A stretch of 64,000 bases of DNA from Ascoidea rubescens DSM 1968 (lineage: Eukaryota; Ascomycota; Saccharomycetes; Ascoideales; Ascoideaceae), in the NCBI RefSeq assembly GCF_001661345.1, contig NW_017962915.1:747657-811656 (forward strand), written 5' to 3'. Of this stretch, positions 32,301 to 44,334 are shown piece after piece. The notes below the pieces were generated by a model that was not told where the DNA came from, made no database searches, and worked only from the letters and a program-made list of their open reading frames with translations. Each line of letters opens with the position of its first letter. Positions within the stretch are counted from its first letter, which is position 1. The position numbers and the translations under genes are program-made.

Positions 32301-32460
32301 AGCACTAGCTAGAGCAGTGAGCCAAAAAAAGAGAAGTCTTGGTGACAAAAAGTCTAAAGAAGCAAATGAACGAAAAAGCAAGAAAAGAAAGATCAAAGAC
32401 CTTCCCATATTTGCTTCTGCAGACGATTACGCTGAATACTTGCAATCGGATGACGAATAG
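29320..32460 (+). CDS. MAK21: Mak21/Noc1, nucleolar pre-60S assembly factor
   Basis: A 1046-residue protein of the CCAAT-binding-factor/Noc1 family (S. cerevisiae Mak21 1025 aa, human CEBPZ). It acts with Noc2 in early large-subunit ribosome assembly and export. The N-terminus is Lys/Asn-rich. The body is alpha-helical and repeat-like. The conserved CBF-domain motif FKRDPRFSNGDKAGLWELS near residue 667, followed by HYHPSVRLYASS, matches the family. The C-terminal third is extremely acidic (Asp/Glu runs, about 900-960), then basic (KERKSKKRKIKD) and ends QSDDE. The ATG at 29320 is the first in frame. Confidence 0.95.
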   Translation: MDTSTLNLSSLKDKVSLKLNKLGVNALKPQKNKKKEQNSKNINKAKKNSEQKKIENKKTEQKIQGKKNNNKSFDNNNRGFDNSYKPRNFQSSKSANNEKKFGDKNNKESANDIRQEKSKRSFISEQIKSSLNIPLNELMFPKGSEWYNAEIELPDYNSDNSNPSKELITNLYLKAKELTEIDNQTYYNEFTKSSSQKKFFADIMKSGTLNDKISSLTLMVQESPVHNMKSLTTLIGYCSKKSRNAAVESINSLKDLLINCLLPNTRKLQYFKNQPLSESLSNQQLILFYFEDYLKKSYFELMGFFERLLNDPVLFVRMNIISTVFDLLKAKPEQEANLLKLGINKLGDTEKKVSAKTSFEILKLEQQHPAMKQIIINSVIDSLSKSTTDYHTKYYSILTLNQTILTNKEPELANSLVKIYFALFEQLLYDYQKEKDVEDENSKILGKIDDNNSRHKNRKHVKRGKKGGKSVKVQEKTENEILEEKNSKLFSALLSGLNRSFPFCQLSVEIFDKHIETLYKISHSAVNFNSTLQALVLIYHICSTRDLKLDRYYKVLYETLLHPKLVNYSKQTLYLNLLYKSLKNDKNKSRVISFVKRILQVCFNWLNYGAVTGMLFLLMELSKSIPEIEDILINGYKKGENKKENGTENENDEKDKPRDDIYDAFKRDPRFSNGDKAGLWELSEFVNHYHPSVRLYASSFLKGEKQMKPELNLFTLSHFLDRFVYKNPKQKSVGKSQSIMQPIGGFQSGSLLAKEYVGESNTKTGEKPANIENWLVKKIEEIKPDEKFFYEYFKIKQAAEPVKNGKKKKKEEDDEDDEDKKEEVDEDGLNDGDVWKALVSSHPDIDGDGVSDFDDFDDFDDFDEKDFISDGDAEEGENIEEEESENESESEDEEHKFKTSHLKTIGFDEFETSEKKEDDSQEEEEEEEEEKEEEDDDDDDDDDEDDNEYGSQEDGNEDDESDFEEFEKGFMEIDSEDEVSTDYSDFEDQEEEKEALARAVSQKKRSLGDKKSKEANERKSKKRKIKDLPIFASADDYAEYLQSDDE

Positions 32461-33032
32461 GCAGGGCTTTGTTTATACTTGTTTGTATGAAATAAATTAC
32501 AAAATTAGACAGCAGAGGCAGCATGAGCAGCACGTGCGGTTCGGCCGTTTTGACTGCGACAACGGAGACCACAGGGGCGGGTCAGAGCCTGAGATGGCTC
32601 GATCGGGAATGGAATTTGCTAGAACGGCATGAGAAATTTTTTGGTTTCTCTTTCTAAAAGGCGGTTTGGGAGGGAGGAAGCGCGGGGGGTCGAAGATAAA
32701 TGAGTGTTTATTGTGTTTCGACAGGGAGTATGACAGAATTGTTTGTCAGCACACCGTTTATCACCTGAGCAACCCTGTGTAACTAGGATCCCAGACCGAG
32801 TTTTACAGTTTATCGATTGCCACATACAATTTCTTAACACATCTAGTCTGTAATGAAAAGGAGATTATAAATTTATTGGTGTAGAAAATACTTTGTATAC
32901 TTTGTATCTTATTTATACTATTACTCTGTATTGATTAATATTTAACAAATTAATTTAATCCACTGTTTATTTTCTAATTATTTTTGTCATCAACCAATAG
33001 AAGTTATATCATAGCATATTATATTATAGGAA
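32461..33032. other. Intergenic region, MAK21 to UBC4, with small GC-rich patch
   Basis: GC-rich from about 32505 to 32700, including a CACGTG at 32531-32536. Then AT-rich to the UBC4 start. It presumably holds the UBC4 promoter. Confidence 0.5.
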
Positions 33033-33646
<614 letters not shown>

Positions 33647-36600
33647 ACTAGATAGGGTTAAATAATAATATCGTTATGATAATTCGTATAATTAAAATAA
33701 TAATTTAATTAATATCTTTTTTTTTCCAAATCATTAAAATCATTATCACATTGTGATTAATGTAGATTGTTTTTGTTTTTTTTGTTTTTTTTCCGTTAAT
33801 GATTGATTATTGTAGATATTTGACAATGGTTAATGGCTGGTGATTTTTCAACTGAAGTCTGTCGCTTGTTGTTTGCCGTCTGACAATTGGTAATTGATAA
33901 TTGTAAATTAATATCAGTAGGTGAACATGGGATAATTAGAATATTGTATTAAATTGTAGTTATATATAAATATGGGTGTGTATGTATCTATATAAATGGA
34001 TAAATGTATTTGTTTTTATAACTATTTATGGCCATAATTAGAGATGAAGAGTAGTTCTCATTTTTTTGTGTTCTCATACAAATTGAATTTCTTAAAATCA
34101 TATCTATAAAAAAAGGACAGAAAATCAACATAACATGAAGTGTCACGTGGGATATGTAGCAATAATACAGTGTTGGCAAGAAGCAGGAAAAAAGAAAACA
34201 CAAAAAAAAAGGAAAAAGAAAAAGGAGGAAAAAAAAAGAAAAATAGAGAGAGAAATACGATATGAGAGAACCATAAATAAAACAAACATGTATTCGTACT
34301 ATATTTATATATAATTTGCGGATATTCTTGACAATAGGTAAAAGCGCGAGATGTTGTTATCGGAAGAAGATGTTCAAAAGAGGTAACGCATAGTGTGCAT
34401 AGCAATAGACCAGCAAGAAATCCACAACAGCGGCTCAGCAGAAGTGGTTGAAAAAAGATAGGAGAGTAATAATAACCTAGTACTGGGGAATAAATGGACA
34501 CGTGCATTTTCATATTATCAGCAATAGGAGAAAGTTTATCTTTAATTAAAAAGTTAATGGGAATGAACATACAGAATCAAGAATTTGGGTGAAAAACGAA
34601 AAAAAAAGGGAAGGTCATTAGTAATAATAAGAATCGGAAAGAAACAATGATAATTTTGTGGATTGCAGAATTTGTTGATAAATTCAATTGTTAACAAGTG
34701 GATATTGATAATCAAAATAATTGAAAACAAAAGAAAATAGGAATAAAACAGTAGTAAAATAATAATAAAGATAATAAACGGAGTCTGAAAAGAAAGACTG
34801 CAAATAAAATGGTATTAAATAATAAGTAAATACAAGCACCCGATAATACTTTAATCATACCTTAATACTTGAGTAGTTTAAATCTCTGATGCAGCAATTA
34901 TAAATCTAAATTATGTAGAGGGAGCTTTTTAAGATTTATTTTCAATTACGAATTTTTTATATGGGGCATTTAAAAACAAAATAAAACAAAAATGCAAAAA
35001 ATGACAAATGTTTAAAAGTTGTGAAAAGTGTAAAAAGTGTAAAAAGTGTAAAACCAGAAAAAGTATAAAAAGTGGATAAAGCACATGAAAGGAATCCAAA
35101 ACAAATGATATAGTTAGAGGTTAGTGTGGGAGATTGAGGGAGGCAGCGAATGGTGGGCCAGAAAAACAAGATAGAAAAAGATAAGTAAAAGAATTGGATC
35201 ACTATGTGGTTTCCAAGAGCAGGCAATTAAACAAACCAGATTGTACAAGCGATTGGGAATTGGGAAGACTGTGGAAGATTGCCAGAGACTGGGATTGGAA
35301 CAATAAGCCGTTGTCGGTGTATTTTGTGACAAGAGTGCAGCATCCGCAACAATAGAACAGAAACGATCGCAGTCTATTCGGAAGCACTGTCACCATGAAT
35401 TGCCAATTGGAGATACATAGAGATACAATTGGAAATACAGCTGGGGCAGCCCTAGAGCGTTTCGGGTGGCGCAAAGAACAGCGGTGGCATTGGTTGTTGC
35501 TGTTCTTGTTTGTGGCGAACACCCAGCAGATATTGCCAAAAAGAGCACAGAAACACCGCCATTGCCGCTTTGGGCTATTGTGTGCTCCCTGTTGATGCCC
35601 ACACAACAGCAGACAATGTTCGAGAGATGGTCTGTGAATGATTTATTGCTTTTCTCTTCCCTTTGCTTTGATCAAGCAATTTGCTCAGAAATTGGCAACC
35701 TGGCTGGGATCTAAGCTTGACACTGAATTTTTGCAAAAGAGAAGAACGAGCATATAAACACGCTAAGTTCTTTATTCAGCACCGAGATAATGATGAGCAG
35801 GTGTGTTCATTTGGAGCTGCGCAGCCTTTTGTTTGCAACAATCCACAAAGTCGAGTGGGCCAGTGACAAACCTTCCGGGTGGGAGCCGGGCAACCGTGCA
35901 ACACTGCAGCGTGAACAGCGTCGGTGCTCGCCTGGAAACGCCGATGCATGCCTGTATCTACATGTGTGCACAGCTACACGCTTGCCAAGACGCAGTTGCA
36001 AGCAAAAGTCGTGACGCAACCTCTTTTGACCTGATCATTGCGTGGAACCAGGCCCAGGGATCCAATGGCTTTACGAATCTCTTTCCGGTTTAGCTTCGCG
36101 CTGCTTTTTGCAATAAAAAACCGCTTCTTTTTCCTTCAACAATTCCTTACCCTTTTTTTCCAATTTTCTGCGCTTTATAAAAGAATACTTTTCATTTAAT
36201 CGAATAATTTCACTCTATTTTAACTATCGTCCAAAGAAATTAATCTTCAAAAGACATCCAAATTTTAGCTTGATATCCAAATAACTCTATAACTCTATAG
36301 CTAGGCAGCTCAGCAACTCAGAGACTCAAAAAAAAAGCAAAAAAGCAAAAAAAAACATAAAACAAAACAAAAGAATATTCACAATAACATAACCATCAAC
36401 CAAAGTAAAAAGATTAAACCCATCTCAACAAAATCAACCCAATACTCATATTGTTTTAAAGAATACAATCTCTTTCAACAACAGTCTCCATATATTCTAC
36501 TCGCTTCCTAATTTAATTTACATTGGATTTACATTGGATTTACATTGGATTTAAATTTAATTCAAATTCAGTTTAAATTCAGTTCAAATACATCTTCATT

Positions 36601-37304
36601 TTCCAAATTCTATTTCTTTTCACTCGATTCACTAAATTTATCTTCAATTTAATCATTACTTTCAACCTAATCTCCTGCTAAAACTTAGCTAAAGTTCCAA
36701 CTTTTAACTTATACCATTCCAATTTCTCTCTTACTATTTTTCTATCCTTCTCTTTTACCACTTAGTATTCCACAAGTGTGTTTGAGAAAATATTGATTTA
36801 ATAAAATAACTAAAAAAAAATATAAAGGATATATTAAAACAGGCCCTCTATATTATATTCCTAGTATATTAGTAAATCATAATCCTTCATTTTATCTTTT
36901 TCAATCTGCTAATCCTTTATTATTTAATATTTATTATTTTACTAATTGTTATTTAATATTTATTATTTAAAAGTTATTATTTTAATCATTAATTGTCTCT
37001 ATATTTCATCTCAACAAAATTTTATTAAAATTTTAATAAAATTTTGTTCAATTTAATTAAATTAATTTCAAATTTACTAAAAATTAAAATTTTTTATCCT
37101 TAGTCAAATAAAAAGAATCTCATTAAACTCATAACTTATTTCCTTTTTATTCCTTCTTTCTCCATTTTATATTTCATTCACTTCACTTTATTTTAATTTA
37201 TTTTAATTTATTTTATCTCATTTTTATTTTATATTATATACATATCATTCATAATCATAATCATAATATTCTCTCTAATATCCTACTAATCAATACCAAC
37301 ACTA
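33647..37304. other. Long intergenic region, UBC4 to HMS1-like gene, with GC-rich island
   Basis: 3.7 kb. 33647-35200 is AT-rich and purine-leaning with CACGTG sites at 34144-34149 (context GTCACGTG, a good Cbf1-type site) and 34499-34504. A GC-rich island runs from about 35280 to 36090. After it the sequence turns pyrimidine-rich, with TATAAAAG at 36176-36183, then a long AT-rich leader to the ATG at 37305. I see no gene; the open frames over the island and in A-rich DNA have no domain. Confidence 0.5.
36176..36183 (+). promoter_or_regulatory. TATA box of the HMS1-like gene
   Basis: TATAAAAG lies after the GC-rich island and before pyrimidine-rich DNA. Transcription starting after it would give a leader of roughly 1.1 kb. 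Confidence 0.45.
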
Positions 37305-37792
37305 ATGAACCAAATTGATGATTTTGGTTACAGTTTTGCTGATGCTGAAAAACTGCTTGAACATCTCAACAATAACAATAATAATAATAATTTAAACAAT
37401 CTCAATAATATCAATACCATCAACAATATCAACAATATCACAAACATCAACAACATAAACCCAAATAGCAACTCATCTTCCACAAACAAAAATAATAGTC
37501 TAGTCTCAGAATCTTCCTCTCTTACTCCCTCTGACTTTGACGATTATTCCTTGTCTTACAAATCTTCCATCTCTTCTGACAATATCAATCAATGGTCAAA
37601 CTCTGACATCCTCAAAAATAACTACACTACCTCTGCCAACAACAATCTTCCCAATCTCAATCTCAATAACCTCAATCTTAACGCCATCACCTCTCTCAAC
37701 GCCATCGACTTTAACTCCCTAAATAACTTCAACATCTCCCAAATGAATAACAACAACCTACTCAACCCAAATGATAAAAACAACAACATCAT

Positions 37793-37823
<31 letters not shown>

Positions 37824-40800
37824 ATCAACAACAACAACAATAACATCGAGCAAAATAAAAACCACTTTAACGACTTTTTAAATCTCGATTACGATATCAA
37901 CTTAAACGCCCTCTCCAATGATTTCGATTTAAACGCTGCAACTCCTCCTCCAATGCTCAATCACAATAACTTAATCAACAACACTTCAAACAACATTAAC
38001 ACTATCTCAAATATTGCTGCTCTCAATAACAATATTCACCACTCTACTGATATCAACATCAATGATCTTACGTTTTTCAATAACAACCACAATAACAACC
38101 TAAATTCCAACTTATTCATGGCTTCTCCTTCTTCTATCAGCAGCATCATATCTCCCAAATCAAATCCTCTGCAATTTCCAACAAACATTGATATTCCTCC
38201 CTCCTCAAATATCATTAATTTTAACAACAACAATACCTCTCCCCTAATGAACAACTTGCCAGTTAAACAAGAAATCTCTCAACAATCAAACACTAACAAC
38301 ATTATTTCTGACTCTTTATCATCTCCTGAAAATCTAAATTCCCTCTTGAATAATAACCTATCTTCTTTAAGCATTCTGAACAATGAAAATGATAATAATA
38401 ATAACAATAATAACAATAATAATAGTGATGATAATAGTAATAATAGTAATAATAAAAATAATAATAATAATAATAGTGAAAACAGCTCAACTCCAACTTT
38501 AATCAACAACGATATTTCTCAGGAAACTTTGAATAACAATAACGTTAACGCTGCTAACAACGTTAACAACCTCTCCAATTCCCCCAGCTCTATTAGCAGC
38601 ATTAAATCTGACCAAATCAGAAATGACAAGTCAATCAATTCAGATCAAAATAAATCAGCAACGGGCAAGGTAACTAAACCTAAAAAGGATAGATCGTCTC
38701 ACAATATGATTGAAAAAAAATACAGAACAAATATCAATGCAAAAATTATTGCCTTGAGAGATGCTGTCCCTGCTTTAAGAGTTACTGCTCTTGGTGCTGA
38801 CGAAGTAACCTTAGCTGAATTGGATGGTTTAACTCCCGCTAATAAGCTAAACAAAGCATCCGTCTTAACCAAAGCAACTGAATATATCAAACACTTGGAA
38901 AGAAAAAATAAAATGCTAACTAATGAAAATATGAACCTAAGACACTTTATCTCCAATGGCACTGTAATACAAACTCTACCGCCAAATCACTCAACTGTTC
39001 AACCTCCTCATCAACAAATGTTTTTCCACTCTCAAAACAACAACCAAATTCCAATACAACAAATCCATATTCCCTCACCCCCAATCATTATTGCTCAAAG
39101 TCAACCAAACCAAACCCAACAAATCAATCAATCAATCAATAATAATCCAAATAACCCTAATAACAACATGCAAAACACCATGCAAAATAACATTCAAAAC
39201 AACATACAAAACAACATACAAAGTAACATGCAAAATAACAGTCCTATCATGAGTAACTCTGGTCAAACGACTCCAAATAGCTATATGATATCAAATAACA
39301 ATATTAATCTAAGTAATCTTCCAAACAAATTACTTATGGGCGGTATGGCCACTGTTATTGGTGGAGGATTGTTTAATAATGATGGCAATGACTTTAGAGG
39401 ACTTGGTGCATTCCCAATTATTAATACCCCTCTTTTTGCTAAATTTTTTAGCATGCTTAAATTTTTTATGATTGGTTACTCATTTTTCATTATTCTCTTA
39501 CCATATGTCGAGAAATTTTTAAATAACGATGATAAAGATGAAAAATCTCTAAAGCAAGTCGAAGCTCAATCCAACTTATCAGTTGTTGATTCGAAAGCTT
39601 ATATCCAAGACTTACATGTTTGGATCGACGCATTGAGAGATTTCATCACTTGCAACATTTTAAAAATTGAACCAATGGTTGAAGATGAAGCTGAAATTTT
39701 GAAATTGCTAAACCAGTTGGATAACCTTTTCCTTAATTCCTTATCAACTCCATCCACCGAAAACTCAATTGAATCAAATTTAATTTTGATTTATTTCAAA
39801 TTATTAAATTGTAATAAATACAAAAATTTGAGAGTTTGCTTATATCAAATCCTACTTGGAAAGGTTATTTTTATCCAGTATCCATTTTTAAGTCAATTTT
39901 TAGGAATTAATTTTAATATTAAACAAAATTTAAAAATCATTGAAAAGAAATTTTTAAATAAAAAGACTACTAATAATGATATCAAACCATTGTTAAAGGA
40001 ATTACCGTTTTTAGTCAAATCAAAGACATTATTTCAAAGACTATTTAATAACTATCACAAATTGGATATTAATACCAATTGCTGTAATGGAATTCATGAT
40101 GATAGCTTTGAAATTGTTGCTAAAGACAGCATAATTAAAAGCGATCTAATATTGTTTGTTAGAGGAATTCGCGCAAACGAAGTGTTAAGAGAAATACTCA
40201 TAGAGTATTTATCTAGCAAATTTGGAGAAGAACATGCTGAGTATGATAGTGATGATGAAAACGAGGAGCCAATTAAGTTGGAAGATATAATACAACGAGT
40301 TGAATTTATCGATGAGTTGGCACCTGAAAAGAGTATTGTGAGTCTTCGAATTAAATTATTTAAATCCAGTTTAAATACAGATTACACTCAAGAAATCATG
40401 TCATTAATTCAAAATGAACTCTGTGAAATGAAGAATAGTGTTGAATTAAATGACAATAAAGGTTGTTTTAAACAGATTGGAAATTTTAGTAAACATGAAA
40501 AAAATTTGAAGTTTGAAATGAGAAATTTTGATAATACGATGACAGAATCCGATATGGAAGAAATATTTGAAGAAGATGAAGATATATATTTTGATAATGA
40601 TAATGATAATAATAATGATGATGATGATGATGACGATAATAATGGAAATTCTATTATATTGAACAAGTTTTGCAATGGTTTAAATAATTTTAATTTCAAG
40701 AATAGTGAGAAAATGATTTCATCAGATATTTTAATTTCACTAACATCATCATTGATAATAAAATTTTCTAAAGAGAAACAAATTGAAGAAGCCATTGAAT

Positions 40801-41162
40801 TGATAAAGTATTTATTAGAGCATATTTATAATTCTAAAAAAGATGTAAGAAACGGCCATGAATATAATAATAATAATGAATATAATGAATATAATTTTTC
40901 ACTACTTTCATTTGTTTCAATAGTTATTGCATTGGAAAAGATTTCTGAAGCTCAAGATAACGATGATAGTTTAAGTGCAGCAAATTATTTTGCATTGGAA
41001 GATTTGATTGGGTCACTTAGAATGTGCATTGGAAATAATAATGATAGATATAATAATGATATCGGAGAATTACAGTTGTCGATTAAGACCGAGATATGTG
41101 AGGAATTAGTAAACCTAGGAAAAAAATTCAGTGGTATAGATTTGAGTGTTGAAGCCTTTTGA
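37305..41162 (+). CDS. HMS1: SREBP-like bHLH membrane-anchored transcription factor (Hms1/Cph2 type)
   Basis: A 1285-residue protein. A Ser/Asn-rich N-terminal half (long AAT/AAC tracts) leads to a bHLH at about 464-540, with SHNMIEKKYRTNINAKI and the SREBP-type tyrosine (KKYR). It continues LDGLTPANKLNKASVL, then TKATEYIKHLERK, as in S. cerevisiae Hms1. A hydrophobic segment FFMIGYSFFIILLPYV (about 720-738) is a probable membrane span. A long conserved C-terminal region (DUF2014-like) follows. Family members regulate pseudohyphal or hyphal growth; Cph2 of Candida keeps a membrane-spanning region. I cannot tell Hms1 from Cph2 by sequence alone. Activation by proteolytic release is a family inference and not shown. 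Confidence 0.82.
38389..38480 (+). repeat. AAT tract in the HMS1-like gene
   Basis: Asn-coding AAT/AAC run interrupted by Ser and Asp codons, just upstream of the bHLH. Confidence 0.85.
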
Positions 41163-43444
41163 AATCTATTAATAATATAATGTTTTTTTTTTGTTTAATT
41201 AACTTTGTGATCATTACATTATTTTTTATTACTTTTTTTAATCATTTTTTTTTTTGTTTATTATTGTTACTCCTTATTTTTTTTGATCTCAAAATTTAAT
41301 TTTTCAAAAGAATTTGTTAAGATGTTACGATACTATCCCTAGTTTTGTCTATTTTTTTTATAATTTTTATAATTCTTTTTAAAATTTTAAAATTTTTTAA
41401 ATTACATTGATTCTGAACTGTTTTTTTTATTTGTTTTTTATTTATTTATTTTCATTATATTTTCATTTTTTTGTCATTTTATTTATTTATAAAAAGATTT
41501 TTAAATAATTTTAGCAATTATATATTACTACTACTATAAAAATTTTAATATTCATATACATTAATAAATTGTTCTATAAGATGTGTTCTGTAGTATATAC
41601 TCTTAGGGTTTTCTATTCTCATATTGTTCTATTCTGAGAGATGAAAGTGCAAAGGGCGGAAGGTTGATTGATGATCATGGAAAGGGGCTGCGAAAACCAG
41701 CAGCACGGGTCGCGTCGGCAGGACTCAGAAGCAAGGGTGTCGACGCGGTGGGTGTTGCCGCATTTGGCACCCACCTTGCTTAACAGGAACATGCAATCAA
41801 GGTGCGCTGCTGTTCACTGCAGCCGAGATCAGCCAAGCATTGCTAGCACGGTGAGCAGAACGAAGGATGATCAAGACCAGACTTATACCTGTCTTAACGG
41901 GTCCTCTTTGTTTGTTAAAGTGGTAGCGAGCGATGGGAAGTTGTTGTTGGTCAGGGATTGAGAGTGTTTGAAGTTGAACACTGGAGCCTATCAGCGACAA
42001 TCAGCGAGAGACTAGAACCGAGAAGATTAGCAGCGAAGCTCACTGACAGAGAAGACGGTTGGTGGAAAAGTCAAAACGGTTTCAACCTCATACAACATTG
42101 AAAACAAGATAATCGTTTTTAAAACAGGAGCAAAATGGAGAAGGGAAGGGAAAGCATGTGAGCAAAAAGATGGTAAAGGGAGAGGATTAGTCCTGGTGGT
42201 ATTGTTTGGTTTGGATGTGTGGGCAGAAGACCTGGAGATGGGACTGCGAGTATAGATTGCTAGTGGTGATGAATATGAAACACAATCAGCGAGCAGGACG
42301 AGTAGCACGAGTTGGATGAAGCTCCTAATTGGTACGCAGAGAAGCGGTGCAGCATAGCTGGGAGGAAAATACAGAAAGGTGGAAAAATCGAGATGAGCAT
42401 AACCCAACTAAGACAAGAGAGTGACCGATTGGGACAACAGATCGGCTTACAAGAGTCGAGCGGAGCTTGAGACGAAAAAGCAGACTCTGCCCAGCGAGCG
42501 CGAAACCCGATTGAGCTGCGTGCGGACGGGGCCTTGCAGCGGAGAGCGGCCAGGTCTGCCGGGTAGCAGAGGTTTGCGGTGCCTTGGACGCGTAGCCAGA
42601 TGGCGATTGGCAGGCCAGGCAGGGCGTAAGTCCGGAGAGCACGGGTGTGAGGCCGACGAAGGCAGCAGACAGCGGTGTGCGCAGGCAACACTCGGCGTGC
42701 TGCGGCGCACTGGGTTATTAATAGCAGAACGAGCCCAACGGGAAGCGGAGGGGGCCCGCGGAGGAGGCCGCGCCCGGCCGGCGTGCGCACGGGAGGTCGG
42801 GCGCGAGGCCCGTGGTGCTTGTGGTGCTCGCGGAACAGATATATACCCTCCATACCCTCCACTTGCTCTCTTCTGAGTCGCAACCACAGCTCGTCCCTCT
42901 CAGACTCCATCATCTCAGCGTTTGCATCGGCTTCTGCTTCCACCCTTGTCTTCTCTGCTCCTGCTTTCAGATCTTCTTCAACTCACTTCTCTCCTTCCTT
43001 CCTGCTTCCAGCTCTTTCATGATCAATCAGATTTTCTCTAATTAACCACCTCTTGTCTCCTAATAACTAACTTTTATACACTCTTTTAATCTACAAAAGC
43101 TTTTTATTATCCTCCTCTCTTCTGCTCCAACCCAAGGAACTCACTCTTTTATACTCCTTCATCTCTCTTGCAATCTAAAACCCTCTACTCTCGTTAATCT
43201 CCCACCAATTTCTCGTCATTATATTGCCCAATCCACTCCTTAATTAAAATTTTCACTCTCCCTTAACCCTTCGCCATTTACCAACTACAGCCCACTCAAT
43301 AGATACCTTTATCTCTACAGCTCTATATTTCTACAATACTTTACTTTCACTACTCTACTCTCATCGTTTTCCTCTAGTTTTGTTCTTAATTCGTGCCCCT
43401 GTTTTTTACCCTCTTCTCTCTAACATCCCCAATACTCTCCTTTA
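41163..43444. other. TEC1 upstream region with the most GC-rich island of the window
   Basis: 41163-41640 is T-rich 3' flank. 41640-42840 becomes progressively GC-rich and purine-leaning, culminating at about 42720-42800 in almost pure GC. A TATATA at 42840-42845 follows, and the next ~600 bp to the TEC1 start are pyrimidine-rich. Long open frames on both strands across 42250-42950 arise from the low stop density of this GC-rich DNA and have no recognisable domain. Confidence 0.6.
42840..42845 (+). promoter_or_regulatory. TATA box of TEC1
   Basis: TATATA at the exact junction of GC-rich purine-leaning DNA and pyrimidine-rich DNA. It would give a TEC1 leader of about 0.55 kb. Confidence 0.5.
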
Positions 43445-44300
43445 ATGTCTACTCTCACACAATCTCAGCCACAAGCTCATCTCTTTCCTCCAGAGGTCTA
43501 CAGCCCTCTCTCAACCACCTCCCTCGATATCCACGACACCATCAACACAACTACAACCACCCCTGATATCTCTGCCCTATCCTCTTCTAATAACGTAAAC
43601 AACATCCAAAGCAAAATCCAAAATCTAGACCTCGTCAACAACAAATTGTCCACCTCAACTTCTCCCAATTCATCCGTCGACAACACTTCTCTTTCCTCCA
43701 ACACCAATGACTCCTCCAAGAAAAGCAACCTTCCCATGATCGTCGATATCTCTGTGTCCGATGATGGAAGACAGGTCTTTCAAGTCCATGAAACCTCTGT
43801 TTCCGTTAGAAAAGTCATGCCAACCTCTAACTTTCCCCAAGACGAATCAGAAAACGACCATATCATCAACTCCTCCATCTCAAACAACCTATCCGACCTA
43901 AACGATACCAACAACTCCCTCAACAACAACGAAGAAACTGACAACGAAGTATCCTCGCCAGATATCGACTACTCAAGGAAAAGACCCTTTGAAGAAATGA
44001 ACCTATTGTCTTCCAACAACCTACTCAATTTCAATCCTTCTTCCTACAACAACAACAACAACTCAAATTTTAACAGCTTGAATAACATCAACATCAACAA
44101 TTTCAACAACTTGAACAATCTAAACTCTCTTAACAACATGAACATGAACATGAACATGAACATGAATATGAACATCAGCAACATCAACAACTTGCCAATT
44201 CACGCTCCTATTCCCGTTCAATCCTCCTTCTTAACCAATAAACACTTTAAATGCAATCCATCCTCACAAATCTCCTCTACTTCTGCCAACATTCAAAATC

Positions 44301-44334
<34 letters not shown>

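Noticed and set aside
34058-34570. 170-codon minus-strand open frame with hydrophobic stretches
   Set aside because: The Phe/Leu-rich portions come from A-rich plus-strand runs, composition is atypical and no domain is recognisable; probably fortuitous.
42260-42943. Long open frames on both strands in the TEC1 GC island
   Set aside because: Open frames on both strands are explained by GC-rich DNA lacking stops; no similarity or domain is seen.
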